Shown here: in pieces, positions 12,339 to 24,840 of the stretch | How positions within the stretch are numbered: the first letter of the stretch is position 1 | Layout: each line of letters begins with the position of its first letter | NCBI GenBank assembly: GCA_960531495.1 | Contig: OY482847.1 | Span: 24,479,513 to 24,543,512 of the forward strand | Direction of reading: 5' to 3' | Source: Zeus faber | Lineage: Eukaryota > Chordata > Actinopteri > Zeiformes > Zeidae | DNA length: 64,000 bases | Notes under the pieces: model-generated | Told to the model about the DNA's origin: nothing | Seen by the model: only the letters and a program-made list of their open reading frames with translations | Database searches by the model: none | Made by a program: the position numbers and the translations under genes

Positions 12339-12340
<2 letters not shown>

Positions 12341-12428
<88 letters not shown>

Positions 12429-12436
12429 GCGTGCGT
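12341..12436. repeat. GT microsatellite
   Basis: Nearly perfect GT dinucleotide repeat, about 48 units, with a few GC interruptions at the right end. Confidence 0.95.
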
Positions 12437-14801
12437 GATTTATTTTTATTTTTTGCGTTGATTTGAAGGGCTGCCAAAACCACTGACCAGCATTGTAGCT
12501 CATGGTTGCTCGTGCATGTCTGTGCATGGCGCGATGTTCGTGGAACATCCTGCCGTACTCTGCGCACCTATCAGAGATGTAGAAAGACCGGGATGTTTGT
12601 TACCTGGATCTGGCCTCTCATATTACCGATGAATAAAGGAATCGGGGACTCTGGTGACTCATTCAAATGTTTGGTTTGAAAACTGTCATCTATCTATATT
12701 CTCTTCAAATGGTGTTAACATCATTTTTTTTCCAAAGTTACCACACTGGCTAAACTGTGACCTTTAACGTTATTTGCTTGATCCTATTGTTGTCTATAAA
12801 TGATTATGTAATGGGATTGAGTCCTGAGCAAGCCTGTACTGATACGATTTCAAAATGATATAATCAATATTTTTGATAATACCTATGCGTCATATGATTA
12901 ACATTAAAATTATAAAAGGCTACTGCAAGAAACCATCAATGCATCCATTGTAAGTGCTCATGCTTCTTTACAACCGTCAATGCTGTTATCAGAGCTATTT
13001 CTAATCATATTTTCAGACTTTATTTGTTGAATCACAATACGTCCTCATTGTGATATTGATAATTGAGCAGATTTTGAGATGATCTTGTCATCAGTAGCAT
13101 TGCTCCTCAATAAAATGGCTGTGGGTGGAAAGAAGTCTCCTGTCGTGAAGTTACATGAAATTAAAATAAATTACATTGATCAATATCTCTTGAAAAACAG
13201 GCTAAACCAGCACATTGCGTTTGGTAAATAGATTCATTGTAAATAGATCTAAACGGAAAATTGACAAGATTATCTTAATTTGATGGTTATCAGCCTCTCT
13301 GAGAGGCTTTTAATCCTGGAATCACGGGAGAGAGGATTGATTCGACAAATCAACTGGGCCCACAGGTGCAGCACTGGGGAACACGAAATAGAGGATCATC
13401 AATTCACCAATGCAAAACTGAAATTCACAGTCTGAAATTTTCAGGTTGCGCCTTCCAATTATCCAAAAACCAGAAAGTGCATACAGCTGCATGCAGAGTT
13501 GTACTGTACGTCGTCAACAGTTTGTCGAGAGCGGCAAAATGGCTCGATCCTGCTTGGGCGAAGACCCTGATGTCTTTGTATCCTAGCAACGCCTCTGGCT
13601 GACAGAGCTTTATCTATTTCCTCATGCCAAGATGTGGCTTTTTAGTTAATGGGGTGGTGCAGGTCTTTATCCCGTGACATGGATGAACTGACCTAGCTCG
13701 TACTTGTTTTGGAGAAAGAGATTGTAGATAACTTTGGCACAGTTTAAACACATTTGAAAAAAAAAAAAAAAAAATAAAAATACAATTATTCTGGGTTGGT
13801 TTTTTTTTACCTCCTAAGTCAATAGTAGGTTGCTATATTGATATTGTACATTGCAACATAGGCATTCATTTTAGCTGACTTCCTTTTGAAGGTCAGAAGT
13901 AATAATGGGATTTTATTCTCATGACTGTTCTCTATGACAATAATGATATTATGTGCATCTATGGAGATACAAGTAATAATAATTAAACACAAAATAGTAT
14001 TTCAGTTTTAGTCCAAAGTATATAATTGAGGGGAAAACAACTAAAATAATGTATAGGAAAGTATGTTATGTTAAATGTCATATTTTGTCACAAACAGGCA
14101 TTACAGCGTGACCCGCCTCCGAAACAAAATCTTATCAATGAAATTATTCTAAGAAGTCTGTGACGCGCTTTCAGTGCAAACTGCTTGGTGTGTGTTATTT
14201 CAACACGTTCTCTCATGCTGCCATCTACTGGAATATTATAGAAAATACTGCTATTTCATGAACAGGACCAAATTACTCAAAATAAAATCATTAAATGAAT
14301 AAATAATTGAATCAATTATTAAATGGACCATTTAATTTAGAAATATAGAGAGAGATTTTCACGGGAACACATTTGCATTTAATTAATTTGTAGTCCATCA
14401 TAAAATGATTGGTGCCATATGTCTGAACCAATCAGTTGATGTGTTGATTGATGTGTGTGAATGTATTATGATGAAAATGAGCATTTGCAAATACTGAGTT
14501 TTATTATGAAAGGAATTCGATGCAGCAGTATTATTCTAAGGTGAACACACCGAGCGGTGACAAGTCGGCTACAGCTGCTCTGATGAAATTTATAATCTCA
14601 TGAAGGACGGAGTCGTACATGAGGCTTATCAACACATTGGGTGCGACATTAGAGATTCGCAGCCTTCTAATCGCACACAGGCATATGGAGTCAGTCTTGT
14701 AAATGTCACACAAACGAAAACAAAATAAGCTTCACACAAATTACATTTTAATGAATGAATGCTGTGATGTCAACAGATAAATGGGTTTTATAGTTAATTT
14801 A

Positions 14802-14804
<3 letters not shown>

Positions 14805-14858
<54 letters not shown>

Positions 14859-14866
14859 TTTTTTAA
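14805..14866. repeat. TA repeat followed by T-run
   Basis: About 18 TA units pass directly into a run of about 25 T. Confidence 0.9.
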
Positions 14867-16532
14867 GAAAATCAGCAGTTGTCTGGTCTTCTGTAGCAGT
14901 TTGCTCTCAGTACAGTGCTGTGGGATTGGTTCACGTGGCCCTGTGGTCACTTCTTCCAACCTTCATGAAGAATCAGTTCTGACCGGTGGTCAGGGTCCGG
15001 TTCTGAGGTTCTGAGGTCACCAGTCTAACACTGATCCATCTGCAGGTTTCTCTCAGAATGTATTTTAGGACTTAGGCTTACATACAGTCCAATGCGGCAA
15101 ACAGTCCGAGCTGCTTGGTCCAAAACGGGAAACTGACATCATAGTCAGATGTGTCTTGGTATATTTATGTTTTGAATAACACTCATATCACAATTTATTT
15201 ACAGCTGTTTTTTGAAGTTGGCTGTGGTGGGTTGCCATGAGGAAGCGATGCAACTTCCTGTTTCTAGTCTGTAGTGAAGCTTGCTTCACACGTTAAGATT
15301 GTACAGCTCTTATTGAGGGTTCGGTCCAACAGTACGACCAGATGTGACCTCAATTAAAGTTTTTTCAGTGGAACTTAGTAAACAAGTCACGTCTATATAT
15401 ATTATGACGTTATTAACATTAACCATGGATGTCGCCATATTCACAATCAATAAATTAATTGATCCGACGACCACTAGAGGGAGGATCCGACTGTCGGATG
15501 CGTATACAGAATTGGTGCGAAGCGAGGTTTGCTTTAGCGCAGATGGAGCCACAAAAGCTTGTGTGTGTTATTTTGGTGTCAACCACTTTCTGTTCAATAC
15601 ACCCATGTGTATCGGAGTCACATGTTCCGGACACTGGAGTCGCACTCATATTCCTGGCTCCGGTATCCCATTTCTGTCAACGGAATGTCTAACAATTCTC
15701 CAAAAAAATTCTCCTTCACCATCTTTTGCCCTGGTGTGCCAGGCTGACTCCATGGTGACTTAAAAGCATCTTCAAACAGTTGCACTCTGCCGCTCTGTGT
15801 TTTACTGCCTGAGTTCCATTTATGATTCACAGCTACTGTTTCAAGCCGTTTGGGTTTTTTTGGGGTTTTTTTTTTTTTTCTGGATCCGTCTCCTTATGTA
15901 TTCTACTTCTGTCACACCTCTCCCAGGAAAGCTTTTCAGACTAAAGGGCAGACAGATACGTCCAACTTCACAGTCGCGGAACTCGACAAAAACAGCGCCT
16001 CGGTTTGATCCAAAGTGAAGCGGAGGAAGAAATATTCCGGTGCGCCTGTTATGCGGTTATTCATCTGGAAATCGAGGGTTTATCATTGTGTTCCGCCACA
16101 TTTCCCTTTTGTGCTGTTTTAATGATTGATGTTTCAGGAGTCATCGTTACACGTCTTTGAAACGATCTCCAAATCCAGACGGGGATGAATGAAAACTCTT
16201 TTATTGTTCCCGATAAACACTTGTAGGAGCGCTGAATAATGCCAGATGTTTAATTATTGATTCGTTTTAAATGGTAACCAGCCGCGGCTCGAAGCCCAAA
16301 ATACATTAATCAGACACCCGAGCGGGAGGGAGGAGCCGCCCGTTCGGCGCCGCCCGAGTGACCTCCTGCAGGTGAAGGCGTCCGTGCAGCTACGACGGCT
16401 GGGCTTCTGTTTAATGCTGGCCTCTGCTCCCATCCGGGTTCGGCCGAGTGCGTCTGCCAAACTGAGGATCGGGTCTGAAGAGGAGCGGAGATAATGACGC
16501 GCGGAAAGGAAACAAGTAAACAACTGGAGCCC

Positions 16533-16571
16533 GCAGTACATTTATTTGCTGCAAGCAAATAAATGTACTGC
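16533..16571. repeat. Perfect 18-bp inverted repeat, 3-base loop
   Basis: Left arm GCAGTACATTTATTTGCT (16533-16550), loop GCA, right arm AGCAAATAAATGTACTGC (16554-16571). The arms are exact reverse complements. No surrounding element was recognised. Confidence 0.95.
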
Positions 16572-17246
16572 AGCTACTCGTCTTTTATTTGCTGATGGTG
16601 ACCGGGGATCAAACCCTTGTGGCTTCAGTTCGCACAAGAAAGATTCCAAAAGTTAACACTTAACGGGGGTTGTATTTGTTTTTTAATACAACTTTGGCGA
16701 GAAGGATGCGGGCCTACTGTGTTTAATGATCATTTGAATAAAAATATGAATATCCTTCATTGCCATGGAGCAGCTCATTATGGTTATTTGTTTGTTTTTA
16801 TGGCCGATTGAAATAATTCCACTTAGGCTTTGGCTGGGAATGACACCTACTTCAGCTGACTCCATACCAGTGTCGTTTAAGGTACTTAAACGCGACCTAC
16901 AGTGAAGGGCCAGTTTAACCGACCAGGGGAAACAAGCGCCAATTTAGCGCCAATTTAACACTTTTAGTCCCCTCCGATTCCATTGATTGATTACATTTGT
17001 GAGTAATCCCACATTCGTTTGTGAGCCGTCTCCCAATGAAAATGGAGAGTTTTGACGAAAACCCAACAACTCTAACGTCAGATGGGGTATAATCTATCTT
17101 CATTATTTTAAAGGATGATGAAAACCATGGCATTCAAGGTTGGTTTAACAGTCGAATAAAATACACGACAAACCCAACACTAATCCAAACATAAATAGAT
17201 CAGCGTCGACACAACTGATAACAACCTGTTTCATTTGCCTGCACAG

Positions 17247-19029
17247 GCTGCCTGGAGCCCAACGTGTCCGACCTTGTGAGGCAGCGCGTCTTTAAAGCCA
17301 CATCTGCCATCATGGTGAAACATTGTGTTGCCGTGTTGACACCGACGTGGTTTTTTTTTTTAGTGCACGGAGAGCTGCCACGTGGGAGTAAAACGGCCTG
17401 CAGTACCCACCCTATTCGTCATAGCAGTGGGTTGAAAAACAAACAGGTTATATTTTGCTTTTGGTTTGGTAACGTCGACGCATCAAAACGAAACACTCCC
17501 CCACAAATCAGGTTGAACAATTGAGCAAATTTTTTATTTTTATTTTTTTCACAAAGAGTCGGCTTTCTAAAAAAAGAGCCAAACTTTTGATCACTGCACC
17601 AACCTTCAGGTGCGCGTTCACGTAGAGGGCACAACTTCGACACCGTAGCCCCGACCTCTCACCGTGGTGGTTATTAGTTATTTGCTTTTCAAACGGCCGC
17701 CCAAACCATAAGACATCGCTCCACACCATCACTGAGCACAGGTGTGCCTCCCCCTTCTACGTCCACGATGGCAGCTCGGGCAGGTGGAGCCGGCGCCCGG
17801 CGCCATGTTTCCCGTTTGCCGGGTGAGAGCAGCAGAGAGTAAAGACGTCTGAGTCTGTGGACTTCACATTCGGATCAGCGATGAGTTTTTTTTACGTTGT
17901 CGAGAGCGAGGGCGGATTTTCGGGTTGGAGATTGGGCGTGGGGTTGAAGGGGCAATTTTTATTTATTCCTTTCTTTGTCCAAATGGCTGTTAGACAGCAC
18001 TGAAGTTGTGAAACAAATTGGGCGCAACCAAAACCTTTCAATGGAAGGTTGTTGTTTTTTTTCACTTGATGATGACAGTTGATTTGACAAAATAAACAAA
18101 CACTGTTATCATGTTAAATACAGTTATTACGTTTTCATTCATCATTATATGGTGGGGGCCCCCATCACACCCCCATCTCCCCTGGAATCGACGCCCTTGG
18201 TTTTATTTGTCACAAGTTCTCATTATGTAATCTATACTAAGTCTGGTCTTGTATATTATGAAGTGAGAGTGATAGGAACTTTAATTTTGTTTTGTGCTGC
18301 AGATCAGATGGGGAAGGCTGTTACCACCAGGGGGCGGCCACACCATGGCTCCTGGCCTGCAGTGGGGCCCTGGTCAGCCAGCACAGGGTACTTGGTCGCA
18401 GTTGTGGTGGGAAAGGACCAGCAGCGCCCGCGGCTCCCAGTCCATGTGAGGGTGGTCCTGGACCTGCAATGCCACGCCGAGACAGCCAGACTAAAAGTTG
18501 GGGGGCTGTGGATATTACACCTTCCTACCATGCCTAACAAATAATAACAATAATCATACTATATACAGTATGTACAGTATATGAGAGAAAACTCCTCTTT
18601 ATTTTTACTTAGAAAAATGTGGCTATTCGAATATATAGTTCCATAATTCCAACGGTGATCAGAATCATGCCATCTGCCTTCTGATTTACTATCAAAGAAT
18701 GAAAGAAAAAATATCTGAAATTACTAAATAATTATGCCCAGTTTTGCCCATGACTGTGTCTCGTATGTCCCGATGGAATACACATACAATATTTATACAA
18801 TCTCTTTATTCTGCTCCTATTCTGAGTCAGACTTAGTTTTCTCCCGGCAGTTCCCAAATATTGGGATTCATCCAAATTTTTATTCTGCCTCCGCCTCGGA
18901 CATGGCCGTGCTCCAGCTGCCGGAGCAGGCCAGCATCAGTGGGAGAGTGTTGCCGGCGTGTCTACCAAAGCTGCAAGGTGGGAACGCGTTGCTCCAGCGG
19001 GCGTACGCTGCAAGGTGGCGAGCGGCAGG
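17247..19029 (+). pseudogene. pamr1: pamr1-like relic (sushi and serine-protease-like exons)
   Basis: PAMR1 is a secreted CUB/EGF/sushi protein with a trypsin-like domain. Four exon-like blocks match it in order: 17247-17314 (CLEPNVSDLVRQRVF, like human CREPKISDLVRRRV), 17743-17822 (CASPFYVHDGSSG then RWSRRPAP, with the middle of the sushi module incl. a Cys deleted), 18303-18495 (LLACSGALVSQHRVL, then a frame change, then VRVVLDLQCHAETARLK), and 18851-19029 (NIGIHPNFYSASASDMAVLQ, PACLPK, AYAARWRAAG). The frame breaks exactly where the AAHC motif with the catalytic His should be. Acceptors precede each block. CUB/EGF exons and the last exon were not found. Its place and strand just before slc1a2 match human PAMR1-SLC1A2. 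I read it as a decayed duplicate; a diverged working gene with missed exons is less likely. Confidence 0.65.
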
Positions 19030-19798
19030 TCACCCCTACACCCACGCAGGCCAAGCTGAACATGAGGAGCGAGGGAAACGGCTCAAATCCAAACAGAGTG
19101 AAACAAAGACCACGATAATCAAAGAATACTGCTATTGTGTCTCATCGCCAAACCCTCTTGTCCAGGCATCCCCTGCCCCGCTCTAACCCGGGGCATCACA
19201 TTTGCACCGTCTGTTGCTTTCCAGCACCAGTTTATCACCGCGTACGGCGGAACAGCCGAGCCTCCAGCGCCGTCTGGGAACAGCTCACTTAAGACGGCTT
19301 TGACTTTGAGGCGAGGAATTGCCGTGGAGAGTTTTACTCAGGCCAGACCTCAGTCACAAGCCCTTAAGGCTGGATAGAGAAGAACACCAAATTGTTTCTT
19401 TCCTTAAATATGCCGCACGTTTTAATACATAATCTGTGTGGTGTTGATGGAGTTTATAAGGAATTAAGCCTCAAACAGGGTGAGAGGCCTGCTTTGTTTT
19501 TTTTCAATAGGTTGTGCTTTACCACGAGGTGAGGCGAGGCAGGGTTGTCTACAGTGCATAAGGCGTAAAATGCATTATACAAAAACAAAGAAGAATAAAA
19601 GCATATGAATAAAAAGCTGTGTGAGAAACAATTGCAAATTTAAAATGTCACTTTTCTAAGTGGTTTTCGCTTTCGTATGTTGCACTATTATTATTGCGTG
19701 AGATCCAGAGAAATATGAATCTCTCCCGTTGGTATTAAACTCATACATAGTGTTATATTTTAAAGATTTTTTAAATTTCCATGGTCGTTTCATGCATG

Positions 19799-19819
19799 TA
19801 CACACACACACACGCATAC

Positions 19820-19856
<37 letters not shown>

Positions 19857-19881
19857 TACACACACACACACACACACACAG
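19799..19881. repeat. CA microsatellite
   Basis: CA dinucleotide repeat with CG and TA interruptions. Confidence 0.95.
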
Positions 19882-20538
19882 ACACACGCTCAACCGGGAA
19901 AGTAAATACTGCATGTGCGTGCGTCTCCAGTGCGTCGGCATGTGAGCTCACGCGTTCGTGAGGTTCCCTGCAGACCGTCCAACATGTGCTGTCATTGAAA
20001 ACCACGCTGAGAGGATTTGCTAAAGTTAGCCCTTACTCCTGAGACGCAGACACCCGCTGCTCTCTCCTTAGCGTCGCTCAGGACAACTTGTAATCCCCCC
20101 ACAATTAAACGGTGCAGCTGCAGCGGTTCGCCTTGTAAAGTGCAGCCCGGGTTTCATATTTCAGGAATAAAAATGACGTTGACAATCAAAGAACCTGCAC
20201 CTAGAAATTATGAGGCTATAATATATTGTTTATTTCATAACGAGCTTTACTTCCCTGCCGCAAAAATAGAAATGGAATGCGCACCATGTGTCATTAGTAG
20301 GGCAAGTAGGGAATTTTAAATGCTAAGGCATGTTGAACTTATTTAATTCAGTGGTGACCTTTAAGACTACCTGCAGCCTCTGTTTTGCGATGGCTTCCAT
20401 ATTTCGATAATGCTATAATTGGCAGAGGTGATTGTCGGCTAATCTCTGACTCGAGCCCAGAGATCTGTCCGCTCCTGTCCCGCACTCGAGACGATGCACG
20501 GACCTCTCATCTGCCGTCGCACTCCACACCAACCCTGC

Positions 20539-20630
20539 TTGTGAGTGTGTGTGTGTGTGTGTGTGTCTCTGTGTGTATGTGTGTGTGTGAGTGTGCGGGT
20601 AAGTGTGTATGTGGGTGTGTGTGTGTGTTC
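20539..20630. repeat. GT microsatellite, interrupted
   Basis: GT repeat with CT, AT and GG interruptions, upstream of the strong donor at 20941. Confidence 0.9.
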
Positions 20631-22341
20631 CCGCTGCATGCACTTCTGCACAGGTGTTAGTCCAGGACAGGTTGTCTGTGCGCCGTGGCCCCGCTTGCAA
20701 GAAGGACGCCGCAAGGACTTCCCACTCCCACAGTCCAGGTGAAGTGGAGGAATCTGCTCAGGGACCTGGATGATTGTGAACAATTTTTTTTCTCAAGGAG
20801 AACCTATTCGTTATTCACAGCAGACGGTGAAACGGAGCTGACTTTACACACGTTGGAAAGTTAACCACGCGTTGCTCCGAGTGGGAAAGAACAGAACAGA
20901 ACAGAACAGACAGGAAGAAAGAAGACCAGACTTCCACAGGTGAGCGCAGGCCTGTTAAGGGTTCCATTGCTGGTAAGTCACATAAGGCAGTTCAACTGTT
21001 GCTCAAGGAGCTATTTCGGTGAATATAGATCAATGTAAACAGAGAAAAATGCATAGATAAACAGTAGGATATGAGAAGAAATCCTCTGGATCCATTCCAC
21101 ACTATAGCCCAAATGTCAAAACGAGAGCATTGATTGCATGGGGGTTGTATTTGCCATATCGGGGGTATGTTTGAGTTTTTTAACTCCATACTCTCCTGAT
21201 ATATTGAAATCTTTTTATTTTTCATCGAATATGATTCTTCAATCAAGTCAACAAGACAGGCAAAGTCAGGTGTGGTGGTAACGGTTTCTCCTCAGGGCTC
21301 ATGTGATGTTTGTTGACCACGTACTGGCAGTAACTCATGACAAGACCTCTGGCATTTCTTTAATTAGAGGAAAAGAGTAAATAATTTGGAAAAACGTACA
21401 AGACCTACCAACAGTACAAAATCAATTTAACGCAATTACACCATTTATGCTGCATTCACATTGAACACGCGAGACGGCAAACCGGTAGTCATGTTTTTTG
21501 GATGAGAGAAGGACGGCAGGCCGGCAGAGAACACCGGTGTTCTCTGTTCTTTAACTTCTTGCCCTCCTCCGCGGCACGGAAATAGAGCCAGATGTTACAT
21601 AGTTTGGTGCTTGTAGTATGGAAGCAGATGGAGGGTTTGGAGACAGTGGTCTCGCGTAGCACGGTTGGTCCAGTGATAAAGTTGCAGCTCCAGGTTATTA
21701 CTTGTATAATAATATAATTTAATATGAATAATTAATGATAAAATAAGGCCTTCTATTGCCAGTGGAAACCAGGTGATCAGCCATCGATCACTCAGTTTAC
21801 AGATCATTGATCACTACCAGTAAACATATCTCTATAGATGCGCTCTCTCTCGAAGCTGCATAATATTATCCATAACTATATCCAAAACACGAAATAAACC
21901 ATTGTCAAACCTGCTTGGAGATGAATATAATGCTTTATAGCCGACTTGTGTAAAGTTAACCAACTATGAACAACAATGATGGGAATTTAACATTCATTTA
22001 AGTTTGCAATAACATATTAATGGCAAACTGCTTTTTTTTTTATAGCCACATGCATTACTAAAATTCTTGTATATAATAACAGCCATGAAATAATTGAGTT
22101 TCATATGTTATATTGCTGTCTTTGTACAGGACCATAGCAACTACATCCTCACGCTTGTTTCGTTTTGCCGCCCTACCTCCCCCTCGCTCCCCCCGTGCGG
22201 TTCAGAAAGTGCCGTTTTGCCGTTCCCGTGTAGCGTGCTCCACGTGAATGCGGTATAAGTCACGGCTCAACAACTCACCGCAAATCCTGCCGTACATTCA
22301 TTTTTGTAGCCACTTTATTTTCCCGCAGAGTGGAATTGTAT

Positions 22342-23182
22342 AAGGGCGTATTCAGACCCGTGGTTCGTTTGCTTTTCGTTCCGATTCCGGGAATAATATG
22401 TTATGATGTTGCACTTGGGCCTTGGTTTGATTCGTGTTCACACTGCAACGCTCAAGAGCGGACCGAAACCTGTAAACTCACGCCACGCGCTTGTAAACTG
22501 TTTTGTGATTGGTGGGAATTTTCCGGGAAGTTTCGTCGGATTTCCGGCAACCACTCTGGGTTTTCTTCGCCCGGACAAAATCCACCCCCAGCGTCTGTGT
22601 ACAATTGCCTTTGTTGCTGTTCTCTGGTTGATGTGCAAGGTGTTCAGTATATGAACAACGTTTTGGGTTTGAGCATCAAGGCTATGTCCTGTGTGCTTGT
22701 GCCTCCACTGTGCTCCTCTCTCCTTGCGCAGACCGCGTGGGTGACTCCCTCTCTCTTCCTCTGCGCGTGCGTGTGTGTGTGTGTGTGTGTGTGTGCGTGC
22801 GTGCGTGTGTGTGTGTGTGTGCGTGTGTGTGTGTGTATCGCATTACAGTCCAAACCTCGGACCCGCCTCCATACAGACCTGCTGATCAACTCTAGCGTCC
22901 CACGGTGCATAGCGTATACAGTGCAGCAAGTGAGTTGTGTATTTGTTGGGTCGGTTGCAATTCTCACTGCAAACGAATCGCTCCCTACAGCGGTTGGAGG
23001 CGTGCAAAGACCGCACCCTCTCTGGGCGGTCTCGGTGCAGTTGTTTTGGTTCGGAAACAGAGTGCGATTGCTGTGTTCACATTATACCCGAACGAACCGA
23101 TCTCGGGGCCGGGAGGGGGCAAACGCTCCTGGAATCGGAACACATTCTCCAAACGAACTAGGTGTGCAAACACCCTAACACA
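22342..23182. mobile_element. Non-autonomous DNA transposon with long imperfect TIRs
   Basis: The left end (AGGGCGTATTCAGACC, then TTCGTTCCGATTCCGGGAA) and the reverse complement of the right end (TAGGGTGTTTGCACACCT, then TGTTCCGATTCCAGGAG) align over some 50 bases. The inside includes a GT microsatellite (22767-22840). The long open frame across it is a by-product of the repeat. Superfamily not assigned. Confidence 0.55.
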
Positions 23183-23317
23183 CTTTACTTTGACGCAGCC
23201 AAAATGATGAGCTTTCTCCGTTTTGGACACAAATTTGTTCCCTCCAGAAGTTAACACAGACAAAGCATTAGCCGCCACAAATTCAAATTTCACCCAGGTG
23301 GAACTCTGTACATCTGT

Positions 23318-23475
23318 AATTGAATTGGTAGAGTGGGTCGTCGGGAGATTGCCGGGTTCGATCCCTGGCTCCTCCTGGTAGCATGCTAAAGTGTAACCCC
23401 CAACTGCTGCCGATGAGCCTTGCAAGTTGTGAGTCACTTTGGACAAAAGCGTCTGCTAAATGACGTAATCTAATG
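23318..23475 (+). repeat. tRNA-derived SINE with L2-type tail
   Basis: The head has GGGTTCGATCCCTGGCTCC near 23358 (B box). The tail reads GTCACTTTGGACAAAAGCG then TCTGCTAAATGACG. Same family as the copy at 3455-3655, with an internal deletion. Confidence 0.7.
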
Positions 23476-24375
23476 AGGCATGAATGAAAATTCTTCCTGT
23501 TCAGTAAATTAGTACCTCTGCACTGTACTGTAGGTCAGGGTTGAGCTCCTCTCCATTTGTATTTAATGAAATATTTCTGCCAGATTTTTGCAAATCCAGT
23601 CCTTGCCCGCAGGGCATCTACGGGGTAAATGTGTGATCTCAAAAAGGGCTTTACAATCAATGTCAATTTGATAATACAAAACGGTTCAACGCTTTTCACC
23701 GAACGCATTTTACAGTATTTTCAGCGAAGTCGAAAAACAACAACGGATAATGAATCTTCCTTCGAACACTGAAAATCCTTCTATGCTCATTTCTGCTTTC
23801 CCCCATCCTTGCACCATAACCTATTCAGCTGTCCAATTACACCCCACCCTCGAAATGAATCTTCAGCACAACAACAGAAATTACAGTTCCGTGTTAGTAA
23901 CACACACTGTAAAGATGCAACACAGCTGCCGTATCTTTAATGTGTTCAAAAATGGTCATATCTTTACACATAGGCTATGTATGGATGGTGTGCTTATTTA
24001 GGCCATGTTGATCTATGCTTTTCTAAATGGAACTGAATAGTGTGGCAGGTTTCCACCAGTATTTTTGAATATTGCATATGAACTCTAACATAGCACAACA
24101 TTGCATTATCATTGTGCTATAATGTACATTTTAATTTTTACTTATTCTTTTCCTCAATGTGATTAATGATCATTGATTGATTTGTTTTTATTGATTTCTA
24201 TAAATTTTTACATTTTTCTGACTTATTTAATCGCTTACGTGTTTATTTGATTTTACTATTTAAATACTGACTATCATTGAGGCAAACACAAAAATAAAAG
24301 GGAACAAGATCAATTTTTGGCTGTGGGGTTGACTCTTGTGCTGGGGATGTCCACACTTTTTACAAAATCCTCACC

Positions 24376-24840
24376 TTTAAAGCAACTCTATGTAACCTCA
24401 CAATAGCGGCTTCAAAAATCATTTTTATGGTACCCTGACTTGTAACATGGTGAATGGCACCGCTTTCATTCCCACTCATCCCCCGAACGCCTGTTCTTGC
24501 ACTATGTAACTTGTGTGTTCGGGTACGAAACTGAGGGAAAAGTGCATTACGCTTTATGGCACTACCTCACTTCCTTGATGTCTGGCTCTGGTAATTACTG
24601 GGTTTTCTTTGGCCTGGTAAAATTTATAAAAAAGAAAAAAAGACAAATTATAAACTTGCCGGTGAAAATGTCCGGTTATAACGCTCATACAAAACATAGG
24701 GGCTCCACCTCCCCAACGGTGCGGATGACGTGGCCAGTGGCGCGCCCGGCAACCGCACTTCAGCCAGCGAGACTGTTGGGGCGGCAAATCCCAAATCCCC
24801 AAAATTTACATCGTGGCGCTTTCAGAGGAGCGTAAATTAA
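24376..24840. repeat. Probable high-copy fish interspersed repeat
   Basis: Starts with TTTAAAGCAACTCTATGTAA, a start I associate with a common fish repeat, and contains a G+C-rich open frame without family resemblance. Boundaries are uncertain. Confidence 0.3.

Larger units (their letters stand above)
11772..17246. other. Intergenic stretch without recognised gene
   Basis: Between the cryptochrome gene and the pamr1-like exons. It contains a GT microsatellite (12341-12436), an A-run (13757-13774), a TA/T tract (14805-14866) and a striking palindrome (16533-16571). I searched for CUB, EGF and first-sushi exons of PAMR1 here and recognised none. Confidence 0.55.

Noticed and set aside
12313-12567. 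Open frames of His-Thr repeats on the minus strand, and similar ones at 20413-20783, 29083-29289 and 40039-40386
   Set aside because: Translations of CA/GT microsatellites; no stop codons occur in such repeats by composition.
13366-13602. 78-codon plus-strand frame considered as an upstream pamr1 exon
   Set aside because: No CUB, EGF or sushi cysteine pattern and no phase-matched splice sites.
20690-20941. slc1a2 first exon ending at the strong donor 20941
   Set aside because: Plausible position and donor but no ATG or family match; kept only as a remark in the description of 19030-29722.
22330-23178. Longest plus-strand open frame outside known genes (282 codons)
   Set aside because: It spans a TIR-flanked repeat and a GT microsatellite (CVCVCV runs) and has no family resemblance or splice signals.
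24497-24835. 112-codon open frame
   Set aside because: Lies in a probable high-copy repeat; no conserved motif or splice context.
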